Below, one piece after another: positions 8,427-17,849 of a DNA stretch of 64,000 bases. Made by a program: the position numbers and the translations under genes. Under the pieces are notes generated by a model, which saw only the letters and a list, made by a program, of their open reading frames with translations, was not told the DNA's origin and made no database searches. Every line of letters starts with the position of its first letter. Position 1 is the first letter of the stretch. Source of the stretch: an uncultured Treponema sp. (lineage in GTDB: Bacteria; Spirochaetota; Spirochaetia; Treponematales; Treponemataceae); assembly GCA_938045195.1 (NCBI GenBank), contig CALINC010000068.1:14982-78981 (forward strand), read 5' to 3'.

Positions 8427-9392
8427 TGCTAATAAACAGTACCGAATCCACTCTGCCGACTGAACCGGATACATATCCTGTGCAGTTAGAAATTTTAAGA
8501 GCGCAGCTTCATACTTGTTCTGAAAAAATAATGTCTCTCCCAGATAAAAGCGCGTCCGTGCGGTAACGCGGCTCGTTCTTTTAATTAAAAGAAAATTATT
8601 CAGTTCTTTTTCACATTTTTGCCAATTTTTATTTATAAAATTTTCATTTAAGATACGCTGAAGTTCCATAGTTTCTCCGCCTTCAGGATTTTTTTTATCA
8701 TCGGCAAAAATAAAAGGTTCTTTCTTTAAAGGAGAAGCAGTAAATTCGCCGTAATTCCGTTTTTCTGCCGTAAGGGCACCGATAATGCTTTCCGTCTGCG
8801 AAGAAAAAAAACGCATCTTTTTTTTCTCTATTTTAAGAGGATTTAAAAATGGAAGCGGCATGGGACGAGCTTCATAAACGGGCTTTTCTTGAGCGGCATC
8901 TTTTCCCAAAGCTAAAATCTCGATGGGTGCAGTAAGCGTATTTTTTCCGCCTATAAATTTTATATTTCCGGATGCAAGCTGATTTTCTTCCGCAATCGCA
9001 TAATAATATGGAATCCCTTGAGCAGGATAATCAATATAAGGTATGCCCGTATCGGTTATATTGGCTATCGGCACCGCATCGGCAAGCGAAATAAAGGAAG
9101 AAAAATTTTTTGTGGAACGATAGAGAAATACGTTTTTGTTAGGTAAAGACGCTTTCCATGTTATGACAACCGCTTTTTCACGCACAAACGCCGAAAAATC
9201 GGTAAAAAAAACAGGCTCATTTTTTTGCGGTTCATCAAAACCGTTTTCACTACCGTACTGAATATTTTGATATCCGCTTTTATCCGGCATAACACTGGGG
9301 ATAGTATCTTCTTCAACATCTTTTCTATTTACATCTTCGCCATAGAGTAAAGGCAAACTCATAAAACAAATTAGAATAAAAAACTGCTTCAT
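8406..9392 (-). CDS. Exported protein with fibronectin-III-like and TPR-like parts
   Basis: A 328-residue protein with a signal peptide (MKQFFILICFMSLPLLYG, residues 1-18). Residues about 60-160 look like a fibronectin-III-type beta sandwich (VVITWKASLPNKNVFLYRST ending YPAQGIPYYYAIAEEN). The C-terminal 90 residues resemble TPR helices (RTRFYLGETLFFQNKYEAAL), so it may bind the neighbouring TPR protein or another envelope partner. It converges on and overlaps the TPR gene by 21 bases. Binding role inferred from fold resemblance only; no catalytic motif seen. It follows the Rsm22-like gene by 56 bases on the same strand. Confidence 0.75.
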   Translation of the reverse strand: MKQFFILICFMSLPLLYGEDVNRKDVEEDTIPSVMPDKSGYQNIQYGSENGFDEPQKNEPVFFTDFSAFVREKAVVITWKASLPNKNVFLYRSTKNFSSFISLADAVPIANITDTGIPYIDYPAQGIPYYYAIAEENQLASGNIKFIGGKNTLTAPIEILALGKDAAQEKPVYEARPMPLPFLNPLKIEKKKMRFFSSQTESIIGALTAEKRNYGEFTASPLKKEPFIFADDKKNPEGGETMELQRILNENFINKNWQKCEKELNNFLLIKRTSRVTARTRFYLGETLFFQNKYEAALLKFLTAQDMYPVQSAEWIRYCLLALANSSQ

Positions 9393-9448
9393 ACTTCTAT
9401 TATTTTCGTCATTTTAAGAAAAAAATCAAGGCTTGTTTAATCGAGAAT

Positions 9449-10951
9449 TTATACTCTTATGATAGCGGCACCGGTTTTTTTATCTTTTAAAAACGGATTT
9501 ATTTTGTCAGTCTGTATTTTTACAAGGGAACCGCCGATATATCTTTTCAATTTTGAAGTTGCGGAATTCCTTTCGGTTAAAAGCAAAAAGCCTTTTTCAG
9601 AACAGGCATATCTTCCTATTAACCCGTCTTTAAGTTGGATTATGTCTGAAGTTATACGTACATTAAAGCACTCTGTAAATGAGGCTGAGGTAATATGCTC
9701 CAGTTTTTTAAACGGTTGAGTTTTACAATATATAAACGAAAGACTTGCCCGTGTTTTTTCCAATTTTGCAGCTTCCGAAAGAGCAATCAGTTTTTCGGGA
9801 GCGTCTTCGGTATAAAAGGAAAAATGGCACCATTTATCCTGTGCAAAAGCAGCATTGCCTTTTTGCCGCCTTTTCAAAAAAGACGGGTTTTCGGGAAAAA
9901 GTTCCCTCTCTAAAACATCAGTTTTTTCTTGCCGTTGTCCGGGAATCGGACAAATATGATTATGAGGACATGGAGATACTACAAAAAAATCATTCTTTAA
10001 AAATAATCTTCTCAATTCCGAAATAAATGCTCCGGCAAGCGGAATGCCCGGTTCAATTATTAAAACTTGTGAAGAAAAATTATGCGTATCAATATTTGCC
10101 GCATTATTTTTTAAATACCGCATAATATTTTTTACAGCCTTTTCCGCTTCACCTGAAATTTTAATTGACGAGTCCCAAAAAATTTCATTAAACATATTTG
10201 CAGATATAAAAAAATCTATTTTCGATTTTAAAGGAACACCGAAGCTGCCCCTAACTTTGGTAATCTTCCAAGTATTGCACGTATGTTGTTTGTTTTTTTC
10301 GGTGAATGCACAAAGAGAATTAAAAATAGCTTCTCCTGCAGAGAGAGCTTTACCCGAAATATCGGCGCAATACCAATGAAGTTTTTTATTTCTCAGTTCC
10401 GGTTTTGCAATCCAAAAAGCACAGGTCATTGTTAAAGGTCCGCAGCCGAAATCCGCTATCGAACTTCCGTCATGCAAATCAAAATTCATATTCAAAATCA
10501 ATTTTGAAATACGTACCAAATTCCACCACATATAATGATAGATATACGCAGTAAGCTTTACGGGATTATTAAGATAATTTATTTTACGCATTCCACGCTC
10601 ATCGGTAAGCTCATGAAACAGACTGCGTATATCTTTAGGAATAAGAGTTTCTTGTTTGAAATTTAAACCCAAAGCGGTGCGGACAATTTCATCAAAAGAA
10701 TTTAAGATGACGGCAGCTTCTCCGTCAAGCGGATGGAAAATATCTGCACCGGCAATTTGAGTTTTTGCAACAGCTAAATTGCTTTCTGCTTTAATGAAGT
10801 TTGAGCCTTTTTTATCCGCTTTTTTTTTATTTTGTTTCCTTTGCAAAGACGTATCTTTTTTATTGCCGGTATATTGCAGGTCTTTAGTTTTTACCGTATT
10901 TTTTTTTACGAATTTTTCGTAAAAAGTTTTTTGTTTATCACTATCTTTCAT
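9449..10951 (-). CDS. Rsm22/METTL17-like methyltransferase-fold ribosome factor
   Basis: A 500-residue cytoplasmic protein. After a lysine-rich N-terminus (about 1-55) comes a Rossmann methyltransferase fold with the SAM-binding motif IADFGCGPL (about 165-173) and YCADIS (about 194-199). Further on it has SPCPHNHICPIPG (Cys328, Cys334) and DKWCHFSFY (Cys375), the cysteine-rich signature of Rsm22/METTL17 proteins. In mitochondrial members these cysteines bind an iron-sulfur cluster and the protein helps assemble the small ribosomal subunit. A rRNA role here is inferred from the family. The start has GGAG at 8 bases. The basic N-terminal tail would suit RNA binding. Confidence 0.75.
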   Translation of the reverse strand: MKDSDKQKTFYEKFVKKNTVKTKDLQYTGNKKDTSLQRKQNKKKADKKGSNFIKAESNLAVAKTQIAGADIFHPLDGEAAVILNSFDEIVRTALGLNFKQETLIPKDIRSLFHELTDERGMRKINYLNNPVKLTAYIYHYMWWNLVRISKLILNMNFDLHDGSSIADFGCGPLTMTCAFWIAKPELRNKKLHWYCADISGKALSAGEAIFNSLCAFTEKNKQHTCNTWKITKVRGSFGVPLKSKIDFFISANMFNEIFWDSSIKISGEAEKAVKNIMRYLKNNAANIDTHNFSSQVLIIEPGIPLAGAFISELRRLFLKNDFFVVSPCPHNHICPIPGQRQEKTDVLERELFPENPSFLKRRQKGNAAFAQDKWCHFSFYTEDAPEKLIALSEAAKLEKTRASLSFIYCKTQPFKKLEHITSASFTECFNVRITSDIIQLKDGLIGRYACSEKGFLLLTERNSATSKLKRYIGGSLVKIQTDKINPFLKDKKTGAAIIRV

Positions 10952-11119
10952 TTTCAGAACTCCATATCACATTTAGTATACATCCGTCTGCTGCCCGCAT
11001 CTTTTTGAAGCTGTAAAAGAGGAACACTTTCTTCCCAATTATTAAACACATTAGTTTTTAATTCCGATATTTTTTAGGCTTTACTTATAGACAATCCGTA
11101 CATAAAAAGAACTGAGTAA

Positions 11120-13879
11120 TTAAAGGTCAATCTCGGTTACAAGACTGAATTTCCCCATCTTTACTTTTTCTATAGGATGTGCATACTCAACTCCAATCCG
11201 TGCAGCACCGTTTATCTCAACGGTGAGTTTTCCATAAACGGATTGATAAAAATCGGGCTTTCCTCCGCTTGCCGTATTTAAAAAATTAAGAACTGCTCTA
11301 TATCCGGCACTTACATTTACCCGATTAAAAAATATCGGCAGCCATAAACTTCCCGTTTGAATTTCATAACTGAATAATGTAAGCTCGGTATCAAAACCTA
11401 AACCGTAAAAGTTTTTCCCGGACGGCACGGAATAGGATTTATTGACACCGGCATATTCTTTCATCTCGGGCAAAAAAGTTTCCATTCCCACAAAGGCAGA
11501 ATTCCCGAAAAAAGCATACCGCCCTGCAATGGGGTTAACAAAAGCATTATGCCCTGTATATGAACTTATTTTTAAATTCAGTGGCACCACAGGTGTTTTA
11601 AACGCAGCCAAAGCCTGTAGTACAATGCCGTTTGTTTTTGATTTTAAGTGCAGTCCATGTCTTATGCCTAACACCACAAGTGCCGACGAAGTATTTTTTG
11701 CAAAAAAATTAGTACTAAGTCTGGATTTGGTTTTTTCATAAATATATCCGAGTGTCAATCCTTCCGATAAAACAGTATCTGAAAGTGCATAGTTATAAAG
11801 CGTTTTTACCTTATCGAAATTTTTAGGGAAAAAACTAAAAGCTTCAAATGACATTCCGGCACTTAAAAGAAATGCATGGTAAACGGATTTTGTAGGAATT
11901 ACTAAATCCGATTTTAGCGTAATACCCGCTCTTCTATATTTAAATTCGTTATTTATATCATAAACATTAAGCGTGAAATTAGCAGGCTTTGAATTAACTT
12001 GAAAAGTAAATTCAGGCTGATAAAAAAACGGTTTAAAATAAAACACCGAAGATGCGGAAAATTCTAAAAGCTCGGAAGCATCAAGTCCCGATAAATTGAG
12101 ACCAAGCCCGTACTGCCCTAATTTTCTAAAATCTGCCGGAATTTTTATCACGGGAAAAGGAGAAACCCGCCATAGCCAAGAAAAATAATTATATTTCTTT
12201 GCATGTAATATATCAAATTTCGGAGCTTTGCTTACAGTATTTTCAGTAGAAGCGGTAAAATCTACCGTATGTGCTTCGCTATTTTCAAATTCGGTTTCTT
12301 TTATCTTGTATATCGAATTATATTTTGCATGAAGACCTATATAAAAAACATCCTGCGGTTCTTTTTGTTGAAGCACAACAGGAAAAAATATTCCGCCTGA
12401 AATATCTTTATTTAAAATTTTAAGAACCCCTGTCTTTACATTATAAAGAGCGGAGCGGTAAAGCATATTTTTTCCTGCCCATGAAAAAGACAAGATAGGT
12501 TCTTCTTGAGAATTATTTGTTTGCAAATACCGTATTGCCGTAAGAGGTGTTTTAAATTCTATCTTTTTAATTTCTTTTGAAACAGTATCAATAATTAAAA
12601 TATCCCGTTCAATTCCATTGGCTGCTATAAATGCTATTTTATCTTTACCGGCAAAAACGGGATTATAAATTGCGGAATACTGTTTCCCCGGTCCTGAGGA
12701 AAATAAAATTTCTTTTTTTCTCGAGGCTTTCTCATTTATCAAAATGAGATCAGCAGATTGACCGTTTACCTCAATGCCGCAAATTTTATTTGCACTGCAA
12801 AACGAAGCGTAACGCAGAGAAAAATATTCTTTACCGGTAAATTTTCCGCTTTGCATATCAAATACGGCAGAGCGGAATTTTTCTCCTTTTATGGTTTCGA
12901 TGGTATCGGTTACCAAAAAATATTTCCCATCCTGCGAAAAACTTAAATGAGAAAGCGTAGAATTTGCGTTAAACAGTTTTTTTGATTTTCCGTCAGCAGT
13001 ATAAAAGACAACTTCTTTTTTGGAAAAATCAAAGCAGGCAAACCCGTTTGAAGTTGAGGCGGTAACATTATATCCCGATTTATTTGTTTTATCCGAAAAT
13101 AAAATAGGATTGAGCGCGTCTTGCGGAAAATAAATGGACTCTATAAAGTTATCCCATAGGACATCCAGTTTTTTATTAAATATTTTTTTTGTCTTCCCTT
13201 TGGGAAAAAGAGAAAAAGAGGCCTGCCAATATTGGGCGTATGTTTCGGAACCGTAAATTTTTTGTAAATAGCCGGCAAAACCCGCTCCGTAAATATATCC
13301 CCAAAAAGCTCCGGGATATACGTCTCTCTGTCCTGCAGCTTGTGTCCAAGAAGGAGATTCGCCGTCTAATCTGCCCTGCATAAAATGATGCATTATTAAG
13401 GGGTCATGTAAACGCCCTTGAATTCCGTCGGAACTTTCATACAAAACAGCAACACCTTCCGTAAATGAAAGAGGTAAAAGCGGATAAAAATATTTAAGCG
13501 AAATTGCATGAGTTAGCTCATGATAAAAAACTTTAAGAATAATATCTGAAAAACAGGTAAGCTCTCCTTCGGCAGGAGTTGTATCGAATAATACTATACG
13601 TCTATAAGGAGATTTAGTAAAATACCCGTTTAAGTATTCTTTATTGGGGACTATATATACGGGCATTCTGTCTATCTTTTTTCTATTAAAACGCGAAGAA
13701 ATTTCTTCAGCAAAAGAGTCGGCATGTTCTGCAATAAGAGCGGCAGAAACTTCCGAGCTTTTTGCATAAATAATATCAAAATACTGTGTCTTATGAACAA
13801 GTAAAGTTTCGGCAGATACTCGTATACCGGTGAAAGTAAACAAAAACAAAAAAAGAAATTTATTTAAATTTATCTTCAT
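11120..13879 (-). CDS. Large exported protein: gluzincin-like peptidase domain, beta-propeller-like middle, barrel-like C-terminus
   Basis: A 919-residue envelope protein. The signal peptide covers about residues 1-23. A metallopeptidase-like domain has the zinc motif HELTH (about 120-124) and a third-ligand candidate Glu in SFTEGVAVLYES (about 141), the gluzincin pattern. Residues about 270-560 contain repeated four-strand blocks (ACFDFSKKEVVFYTADGKSK, LSFSQDGKYFLVTDT) like a TolB/WD-type propeller. The last 330 residues alternate hydrophobic and polar residues and end EYAHPIEKVKMGKFSLVTEIDL, which fits an outer-membrane beta barrel. The frame is open to a TTG at 13897, but I prefer the ATG at 13879 because it starts the signal peptide. 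Similar peptidase-propeller proteins exist in many bacteria; the substrate is unknown. Confidence 0.75.
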   Translation of the reverse strand: MKINLNKFLFLFLFTFTGIRVSAETLLVHKTQYFDIIYAKSSEVSAALIAEHADSFAEEISSRFNRKKIDRMPVYIVPNKEYLNGYFTKSPYRRIVLFDTTPAEGELTCFSDIILKVFYHELTHAISLKYFYPLLPLSFTEGVAVLYESSDGIQGRLHDPLIMHHFMQGRLDGESPSWTQAAGQRDVYPGAFWGYIYGAGFAGYLQKIYGSETYAQYWQASFSLFPKGKTKKIFNKKLDVLWDNFIESIYFPQDALNPILFSDKTNKSGYNVTASTSNGFACFDFSKKEVVFYTADGKSKKLFNANSTLSHLSFSQDGKYFLVTDTIETIKGEKFRSAVFDMQSGKFTGKEYFSLRYASFCSANKICGIEVNGQSADLILINEKASRKKEILFSSGPGKQYSAIYNPVFAGKDKIAFIAANGIERDILIIDTVSKEIKKIEFKTPLTAIRYLQTNNSQEEPILSFSWAGKNMLYRSALYNVKTGVLKILNKDISGGIFFPVVLQQKEPQDVFYIGLHAKYNSIYKIKETEFENSEAHTVDFTASTENTVSKAPKFDILHAKKYNYFSWLWRVSPFPVIKIPADFRKLGQYGLGLNLSGLDASELLEFSASSVFYFKPFFYQPEFTFQVNSKPANFTLNVYDINNEFKYRRAGITLKSDLVIPTKSVYHAFLLSAGMSFEAFSFFPKNFDKVKTLYNYALSDTVLSEGLTLGYIYEKTKSRLSTNFFAKNTSSALVVLGIRHGLHLKSKTNGIVLQALAAFKTPVVPLNLKISSYTGHNAFVNPIAGRYAFFGNSAFVGMETFLPEMKEYAGVNKSYSVPSGKNFYGLGFDTELTLFSYEIQTGSLWLPIFFNRVNVSAGYRAVLNFLNTASGGKPDFYQSVYGKLTVEINGAARIGVEYAHPIEKVKMGKFSLVTEIDL

Positions 13880-13905
13880 AATACAAGCAGTATGCAATAA
13901 AATAA

Positions 13906-14316
13906 TTAAGCTGTCAAGTCTAAAATCACCGCCGGCATGGGAGTTCCTCCATAACCGATATTTTCGGTTTGTATAATCGTCCTTTTTATTTCTTCATGAT
14001 AATAATTTATAAGAGAATCAAGACCGGTTTCATTCATTTCAGCGTAAAGTTTTTCTGTTCCCGATGTTGCGAGAGCTTGTTTTTCCGCTTCATTTGTTTT
14101 CATAGAAACAAGCTGGTCTATTATTGAATTTAAAATTCTGAGTTTATCAATACTTACTCCGTCTCGCCCGTTTTTTTCGGCAAAGCCGGAAACATATTTA
14201 AAATGCGAATATAGAACCTGATTTCCTGGAACCGGAAAATACGCTTTTCCTCCGGATGATATTTTAGGCATTGCCATATAAGAGATTGCTTGAAGTTGAG
14301 AACTATTTGAAACCAT
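13906..14316 (-). CDS. Conserved-looking small protein of unknown function
   Basis: A 136-residue soluble protein that I do not recognise. It starts MVSNSSQLQAISYMAMPKISS, contains an invariant-looking GKAYFPVPGNQVLYSHFKYV segment, then a helical stretch (SIDKLRILNSIIDQLVSMK). The frame is open to 14400, but I chose the ATG at 14316 because AGGCGG lies 7 bases before it; the extra upstream codons would mimic a false membrane segment. It sits between rsgA and the large metallopeptidase-like gene, all on the minus strand, and may belong to the murI-rsgA transcript. No domain or active site is apparent. Confidence 0.7.
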   Translation of the reverse strand: MVSNSSQLQAISYMAMPKISSGGKAYFPVPGNQVLYSHFKYVSGFAEKNGRDGVSIDKLRILNSIIDQLVSMKTNEAEKQALATSGTEKLYAEMNETGLDSLINYYHEEIKRTIIQTENIGYGGTPMPAVILDLTA

Positions 14317-14415
14317 ACATACACCGCCTGTAAAACAAAAAATCTCTGATATAAGTATCGGTATAATATATATGGGCTTTAGAAAAGATGTTCTCGCCAA
14401 CTAACAGACAGCCGA

Positions 14416-15348
14416 TTATTTTGAAATTTCTTCCTTTAACAACTGCCAGCCCGTATATCGGTCAGGATGGATTTCGCCATTTTTTACAGCCTCCAAAACG
14501 GCACAGCCTTGCTCATGAGTGTGAGAACAGGAAAGCCCGAATTTACACATTCCAAGCAATTTTTCAATTTCAGGAAAATAAAGGGCTGCTTCTTCCTTAT
14601 GTATTCCCCAAACCGAAAAATTGCGGACACCGGGTGTATCTATGATATGCAATATATGTTCATCACCGCTTAAATCTTTTACTTTAATTTTTAGAAAAAG
14701 CCCTTGAGTTGTCGTGTGAGTACCTCTGTCATACTTATCGGAAATTTCTGCAGTACGCAAATGTAAGCCGGGCGAAATTGAATTTAACAAACTACTCTTC
14801 CCTACTCCGGACTGTCCGGCAAAAACTGCCGTTAAACCGTCCAATCTTTTAATTAAAGAATCAATTCCGTCTTTTGTTTTTGCCGAAACACAAAGCACTT
14901 CATACCCAAGTCTTTTCCAATCTTCAATGCGTTCTGCTGCATCGAAAGAAATTCCCAAATCGCATTTATTTATAAGAATAAGCGGCGTAATATGCTGAAT
15001 GCCGGCTTGAACCAAAAGGCGGTCAATAAAACGCGGCCTAAACGGAGGGTTTGCAGCAGAAGAAACACATAAGAGCACATCTACATTTGCGGCAAGCAGC
15101 TGCGGTGAATTCAATTTCGGATTTTTGCGTAAAAAACAATTTTTACGTTCTGTTACATCCAAGATTATGCCCTCATCTTGAGAATGAATATCCGGTTCGA
15201 TGTATACAAAATCCCCTACGGCGAGCGGATTATAAAACCCCTCACATGACTTTAAAACTTTTCCTTTAATTGTACATGTGCGTATTATACCGTCTTCACA
15301 TTCTACGGAAAAAAAATTATTTGTTCCTTTTAAAATTAAGCCTTTCAT
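14416..15348 (-). CDS. rsgA: Ribosome small subunit-dependent GTPase A (RsgA)
   Basis: A 30S ribosome maturation GTPase. At 310 residues it shows the circularly permuted order of GTPase motifs that defines the family: G4 INKCD (about 126-130), then G1 GQSGVGKSS (178-186), a switch segment (THTTTQ) and G3 DTPG (237-240). An N-terminal OB fold precedes them, and a C-terminal zinc finger has Cys268, Cys274, His276 and Cys282 (MCKFGLSCSHTHEQGC). All functional residues appear intact. Its ATG directly follows the murI stop codon (TAAATG), so the two are translationally coupled. Confidence 0.96.
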   Translation of the reverse strand: MKGLILKGTNNFFSVECEDGIIRTCTIKGKVLKSCEGFYNPLAVGDFVYIEPDIHSQDEGIILDVTERKNCFLRKNPKLNSPQLLAANVDVLLCVSSAANPPFRPRFIDRLLVQAGIQHITPLILINKCDLGISFDAAERIEDWKRLGYEVLCVSAKTKDGIDSLIKRLDGLTAVFAGQSGVGKSSLLNSISPGLHLRTAEISDKYDRGTHTTTQGLFLKIKVKDLSGDEHILHIIDTPGVRNFSVWGIHKEEAALYFPEIEKLLGMCKFGLSCSHTHEQGCAVLEAVKNGEIHPDRYTGWQLLKEEISK

Positions 15349-16152
15349 TTAATGTAAATACTCCAATTGCATATTAAAAATATTTGCATAAATGGAATAT
15401 ATGTTTTCAATGCTTTTATTTTTTTCAGCTGTAATAAAAAACCTATCTTTTGAAGTTTTTTTATATTCAATACTAAACGGTGAAATTTTTAAAGCTTGGT
15501 TTACCACACCGTCAAGAGAATCTACAATTTGAATATCGGGCGAACACATTTTAACAAATACATCACGCAGATGTAAAAAATGAGTACAGCCCAAAACCGC
15601 CGTATCCGCACCCACCGCTTTAAAAAATTCTATTGCCGGTAAAACGGCGTTTTGTTTTTTCGTATCAGATGCCGTTAATAAATTTTCTTCAATTTTTTTT
15701 ACTAGCACCGAATCCGCACGCATAAAAAAATTACACTGTCCTCCGAATTCTTCAATGAGTTTTTGCGTATACATATCATTGACGGTACGTTCTGTTGCAA
15801 GCACGGCAATTTTTTTATTTTTACTTACGGAAGCGGCCGGTTTAATTGCCGGAACAGTGCCTACAAACGGAACCGAAAATTCTTTTCGTAAACTTGCAAG
15901 TGCCGAAACCGAAATCGTATTGCATGCAATAATAATTACTTGCGGGTTTATTGCCGTAATAATCTTACGTACGGTTTCTTTGCTTAAAGCAATAACTTCA
16001 TCTAACGTTTTTTCTCCGTAGGGGAAATTTTTTATATCTGCAATATATGCGCAAGCGGCTTCGGGACATAAGCCTGTTAAATGCTTATAATACGGAAGCC
16101 CCCCGATACCGGAATCCAAAAAAGCATACTGCACATTATGTATATTATTCAA
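15349..16152 (-). CDS. murI: Glutamate racemase
   Basis: Interconverts L- and D-glutamate, giving D-Glu for peptidoglycan. 267 residues, usual length. The two catalytic cysteines are present in their motifs: ACNTISVSAL (Cys77) and LGCTHFLHL (Cys189). The N-terminal FLDSGIGGL is the substrate-loop motif. The start codon is TTG with AGGGG about 8 bases upstream. It is followed without a gap by rsgA. Cytoplasmic. Confidence 0.95.
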   Translation of the reverse strand: MNNIHNVQYAFLDSGIGGLPYYKHLTGLCPEAACAYIADIKNFPYGEKTLDEVIALSKETVRKIITAINPQVIIIACNTISVSALASLRKEFSVPFVGTVPAIKPAASVSKNKKIAVLATERTVNDMYTQKLIEEFGGQCNFFMRADSVLVKKIEENLLTASDTKKQNAVLPAIEFFKAVGADTAVLGCTHFLHLRDVFVKMCSPDIQIVDSLDGVVNQALKISPFSIEYKKTSKDRFFITAEKNKSIENIYSIYANIFNMQLEYLH

Positions 16153-16243
16153 AATATAATCCCCTATCTTTAACCGTTAAAATTACTTTATAACCGGATT
16201 TGTTTTCTTCAATTTCATACAAGCTGTTTCAAGATAAATTCTT

Positions 16244-17047
16244 TTACGCGAACAAATGAGTAAAACGCTTCGACAACGGAGTATGTATGGTAATATGTTC
16301 ATAAAAATTTTTCATAAGATTTACAGTTACATCAATAGAACCGTTGAAGAGCGAAAAAAGCTCTTGATTTGTAATGATACTTTTAGGATTTGATATATTC
16401 CGCATAATATGTCCTTGAAACGAATTATATAAACCCGTTATTTTTAACAAACCGAATTTTAAATTTTGCGAGATTTTATTGGGTGCATAAAAAAAACGCT
16501 TTCCCCATTTAAAACTTACAAACGCCTCATAAACCTCTTCCGGCGTTATAGACGGCAAAAGTCCCGAATATATATGTGCAACGGCTTTTGCTTCCGTCTT
16601 CGTAATTGAAATAATTTTATGGGCTTTATATTTTAATGCCGGTATATTATTATGATTCAATAAAAATTTGTCAAATTCAATTTCCATTTCGGCATGATCA
16701 AAATTCATCTCTTTAACCATTTTATTTATGTAAGGATGCGCAGTACTATCCAAACCGAAATGCCCTATACAGCCCATCATATACGAAAATTCATCCGTAA
16801 AGGATTTTATTTCAATTTTCTTTAAAACCGAATCCAAAAAATCGGAACCGCTCATGTGATGCACTGTTCCAGCAAGATGCATAACGGGATTTTCCTTAGT
16901 CTTCAATGGTTTATAAAAATATAAAAAATCCGGCCCTTGCAAAGCAAGATTATATAATTTTCTGTTTGAAACCAAATCGGCAATATTTTTAGGCAAAAGT
17001 TCAAAAACTTTTTGCCCCTGCAAATAATGAGCATAAAAATCAGGCAT
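16244..17047 (-). CDS. Zinc-dependent phospholipase C-like protein
   Basis: 267 residues matching the Zn-dependent phospholipase C-type domain (Pfam PF00882 pattern). Features are an N-terminal DFYAHYLQGQKVFE, LQGPDFLYFY (about 38-47) and a histidine-rich core (HLAGTVHHMSGSDF; MMGCIGHFGLDSTAHPYI) whose His and Asp residues could bind metal. No signal peptide is evident, so it is probably cytoplasmic and its substrate may not be a phospholipid; proteins with this domain in other bacteria are largely uncharacterised. GGAGG lies 7 bases before the ATG. It is divergently arranged with sdaAB, separated by 122 bases. Confidence 0.75.
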   Translation of the reverse strand: MPDFYAHYLQGQKVFELLPKNIADLVSNRKLYNLALQGPDFLYFYKPLKTKENPVMHLAGTVHHMSGSDFLDSVLKKIEIKSFTDEFSYMMGCIGHFGLDSTAHPYINKMVKEMNFDHAEMEIEFDKFLLNHNNIPALKYKAHKIISITKTEAKAVAHIYSGLLPSITPEEVYEAFVSFKWGKRFFYAPNKISQNLKFGLLKITGLYNSFQGHIMRNISNPKSIITNQELFSLFNGSIDVTVNLMKNFYEHITIHTPLSKRFTHLFA

Positions 17048-17129
17048 ACCATTCCTCCAAGTTTAGAAGAATATTTTAATGCGGATATTAAATAAATTCA
17101 AGAGTAAACTCATTATAAAAATTGAATAC

Positions 17130-17158
17130 TTGACCCGTGTATTTTTTTTTACTATAAT
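17130..17158 (+). promoter_or_regulatory. Strong sigma-70-type promoter giving a nearly leaderless sdaAB mRNA
   Basis: TTGACC (17130-17135), a 17-base spacer and a perfect TATAAT (17153-17158). The sdaAB ATG begins only 11 bases after the -10 box, so transcription starting 6-8 bases after it leaves a leader of about 4-6 bases. No Shine-Dalgarno sequence fits in it. Confidence 0.7.
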
Positions 17159-17169
17159 GCACTTTACTT

Positions 17170-17832
17170 ATGGATATTTTTGATATCATCGGACCTTCAA
17201 TGATAGGGCCTTCAAGTTCTCATACGGCAGGTGCTGTACGTATCGGATATTTAACGCGAGTACTGTTGGCTGAACCTGCAATCGAAGCCGATGTATATTT
17301 CCATGGTTCGTTCGCTTACACCTATAAAGGACACGGAACCGATAGAGCCATTGCAGCAGGTCTTATGGGAATGAAACCCGATAATGAGCGCATACGAAAC
17401 AGCCTTGCCCTTGCAAAGGAACAAGGTTTAAATATTAGATTTGAATCTATAGATATTCCGGACGCACATCCAAATACCGCTTTAATTAATGTTACCGGAA
17501 TTGACGGAAAAAAATTATCCGTACAAGGTTCATCAATAGGCGGCGGAAATATTGTTATTACAAAAATTGACGGAAAACCCGTAGAAATTACCGGAAAAAA
17601 CCCTACCCTCGTTGTAGAATACAGCGATATTCCCGGCAGAATCGCCGCTATCACTTCCGTAACAGCTCAACACAGAATAAATATTTCGCAAATTCACATA
17701 GGGCGGGATCATCGCGGCGGAACCGCAACTATGTGCCTGCAAATGGACGGTCTTACCGTAGACAGTACCTTAAAAGAAGATATGCTTAAAATAGACCACA
17801 TCAGCAGTGTTATCCTCATTCAGCCCGTTTAA
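17170..17832 (+). CDS. sdaAB: L-serine dehydratase, beta subunit
   Basis: With the alpha subunit it deaminates L-serine to pyruvate and ammonia using an iron-sulfur cluster, a fermentative carbon source for amino-acid-using bacteria. 220 residues: the beta domain begins with the typical FDIIGPSMIGPSSSHTAGA, and an ACT domain (about 148-220, VVEYSDIPGRIAAITSVTAQ) may sense serine or another amino acid. The alpha-subunit gene follows after 17 bases. The ATG lies 11 bases after a consensus -10 box, implying translation from a leaderless or very short-leader mRNA. Both subunits look intact. Confidence 0.95.
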   Translation: MDIFDIIGPSMIGPSSSHTAGAVRIGYLTRVLLAEPAIEADVYFHGSFAYTYKGHGTDRAIAAGLMGMKPDNERIRNSLALAKEQGLNIRFESIDIPDAHPNTALINVTGIDGKKLSVQGSSIGGGNIVITKIDGKPVEITGKNPTLVVEYSDIPGRIAAITSVTAQHRINISQIHIGRDHRGGTATMCLQMDGLTVDSTLKEDMLKIDHISSVILIQPV

Positions 17833-17849
17833 AAGATGGAGTACATATT

